Source: Solibacillus faecavium
Lineage (GTDB): Bacteria > Bacillota > Bacilli > Bacillales_A > Planococcaceae
Reading direction: 5' to 3'
Assembly: GCF_014836905.1 (NCBI RefSeq)
Contig: NZ_JACSPZ010000004.1
Coordinates: forward strand, 62,001 to 126,000
DNA length: 64,000 nt
Shown: positions 63,210 to 64,000 of the stretch, piece by piece
Layout of the letters: each line of letters opens with the position of its first letter
How positions within the stretch are numbered: the first letter of the stretch is position 1
The notes under the pieces: model-generated
What the model was told of the DNA's origin: nothing
Databases searched by the model: none
What the model saw: the letters and a program-made list of their open reading frames with translations, nothing else
Translations under genes and position numbers: made by a program

Positions 63210-64000
63210 TTACTGAGCTCCCTTCGCTGTTATACGAGCTAATACAAAATTTAAAATTAAAATGAATGAGAATAAAACAATCCCTGTAGCAAACAGCATC
63301 TCCTGGTGAGTCCCTGCTGCATAGCCCATTTCAAGCGCGATGTTTGTCGTTAATGGACGCACACTATCTGTTAAGCTTGTCGGAATAATGAGTGAGTTCC
63401 CCGCCACTAAAATTACGGCCATTGTTTCTCCTAATGCTCGGCCTAATCCTAGTACGATTGCCGCCATAATCCCTGATTTTGCAGCTGGAACGACTACTTT
63501 AAAGATTGTCCCGATTTGCGAAACACCAAGTGCCAACGAACCTTCTCTATATGTTTTTGGTACTGCGCGAATAGCTGTTTCTGCTACTGTTACGATTGTT
63601 GGCAGCATCATGATCGCTAGTACTAGAATTACTGCAATTAAACTTTGCCCACGTGCTAACCCTAAATTGTTCTGTAAAAAAGGTACGATAATTGCCAATC
63701 CGAATATCCCGTACAATACAGATGGAATACCTGCTAAAAGCTGAATCGCCGGTGATACGATTTTTGCTACTGATTTCGGCGCTATTTCCGCTAAAAAAAT
63801 TGCTGTCAGTAATCCAATCGGTACACCAATGATAAGCGCTCCAATTGTTGCATAAATTGATGCAACAATCATTGGGAAAATACCGAATTTATCTTCCGAA
63901 GGCACCCAATCATTGCCAAAAAGGAAATCAAAGAAACTGTAGCCGCCCGTTATAAACGGGTTTGAGCCTTTATAAAATACAAACCCTACAATTAGTAGTA
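63210..64000 (-). CDS. pstC: Phosphate ABC transporter permease PstC (5' end outside window)
   Basis: The reading frame is open to the right edge of the window. Residues before the first candidate start (GTG at 63905) are clearly coding: LLIVGFVFYKGSNPFITGG, then DFLFGNDWVPSEDKFG, as expected in PstC. Downstream are the family motifs LLAGIPSVLYGIFGLAI and VPKTYREGSLALGVSQIGTIFK. The gene is therefore truncated only by the window; pstS is expected further upstream. Confidence 0.95.
   Translation of the reverse strand, partial: LLIVGFVFYKGSNPFITGGYSFFDFLFGNDWVPSEDKFGIFPMIVASIYATIGALIIGVPIGLLTAIFLAEIAPKSVAKIVSPAIQLLAGIPSVLYGIFGLAIIVPFLQNNLGLARGQSLIAVILVLAIMMLPTIVTVAETAIRAVPKTYREGSLALGVSQIGTIFKVVVPAAKSGIMAAIVLGLGRALGETMAVILVAGNSLIIPTSLTDSVRPLTTNIALEMGYAAGTHQEMLFATGIVLFSFILILNFVLARITAKGAQ

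Overview
The window looks like chromosome of a low-GC, endospore-forming Gram-positive bacterium of the Bacillales, most likely Planococcaceae (Solibacillus/Lysinibacillus-like). Spo0A, SpoIVB, SpoIIIA proteins, AhrC-type ArgR, RecN, YqhQ/YqhR/YqhY and a PurR-box purine permease are all recognisable. Nearly all genes lie on the minus strand. No rRNA, tRNA, CRISPR array, prophage or intact insertion sequence was seen.

Layout from left to right. (1) 0-13.4 kb is the conserved Bacillus core nusB-folD-xseAB-ispA-dxs-tlyA-argR-recN-spoIVB-spo0A, read leftward, with one intruder: a solitary BcsB-like exported protein between tlyA and argR. (2) 13.6-25.3 kb is an insertion relative to the Bacillus subtilis order: a small unknown gene, glpD-glpF-glpK, a displaced yqhY, an MscS channel, an NTF2-like protein, a cell-wall cluster (deacetylase, LytH-like M23 peptidase, VanW) and a PurR-controlled purine permease. 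(3) 25.6-35.2 kb is accBC, a strikingly reduced spoIIIA operon (AC to AH only; AE, AF and AG short), an FMN oxidoreductase, efp, pepQ, aroQ, yqhR and yqhQ. (4) 35.3-40 kb holds a heterodimeric ABC exporter with a structured leader and a CPBP protease. (5) 40.1-51.3 kb is a full C-P lyase locus: phnF, then phnGHIJK-M-L-PHP-phnD-C-E-E. (6) 51.5-60 kb holds a small exported protein, a chemoreceptor, a kynurenine operon (kynU-kynA-transporter-kynB), an ECF sigma factor with a membrane partner, and a structured intergenic region. (7) 60.1-64 kb is pstC(partial)-pstA-pstB-phoU plus an OmpR-type response regulator.

The main themes are sporulation control and engulfment, central lipid and isoprenoid metabolism, and phosphorus acquisition: high-affinity Pi uptake (pst) and phosphonate uptake and cleavage (phn) lie within 25 kb of each other.

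Two observations stand out. The PhnJ subunit keeps the family spacing but has only two of the four signature cysteines (C-x2-T-x21-C-x5-M), so the accepted C-P lyase chemistry is hard to place on it. The spoIIIA locus lacks the AA ATPase and AB, carries a 44-residue AF with no soluble ring domain, and has an AG without room for the usual beta insertion. Both are read directly from the sequence; the functional consequences are inference.
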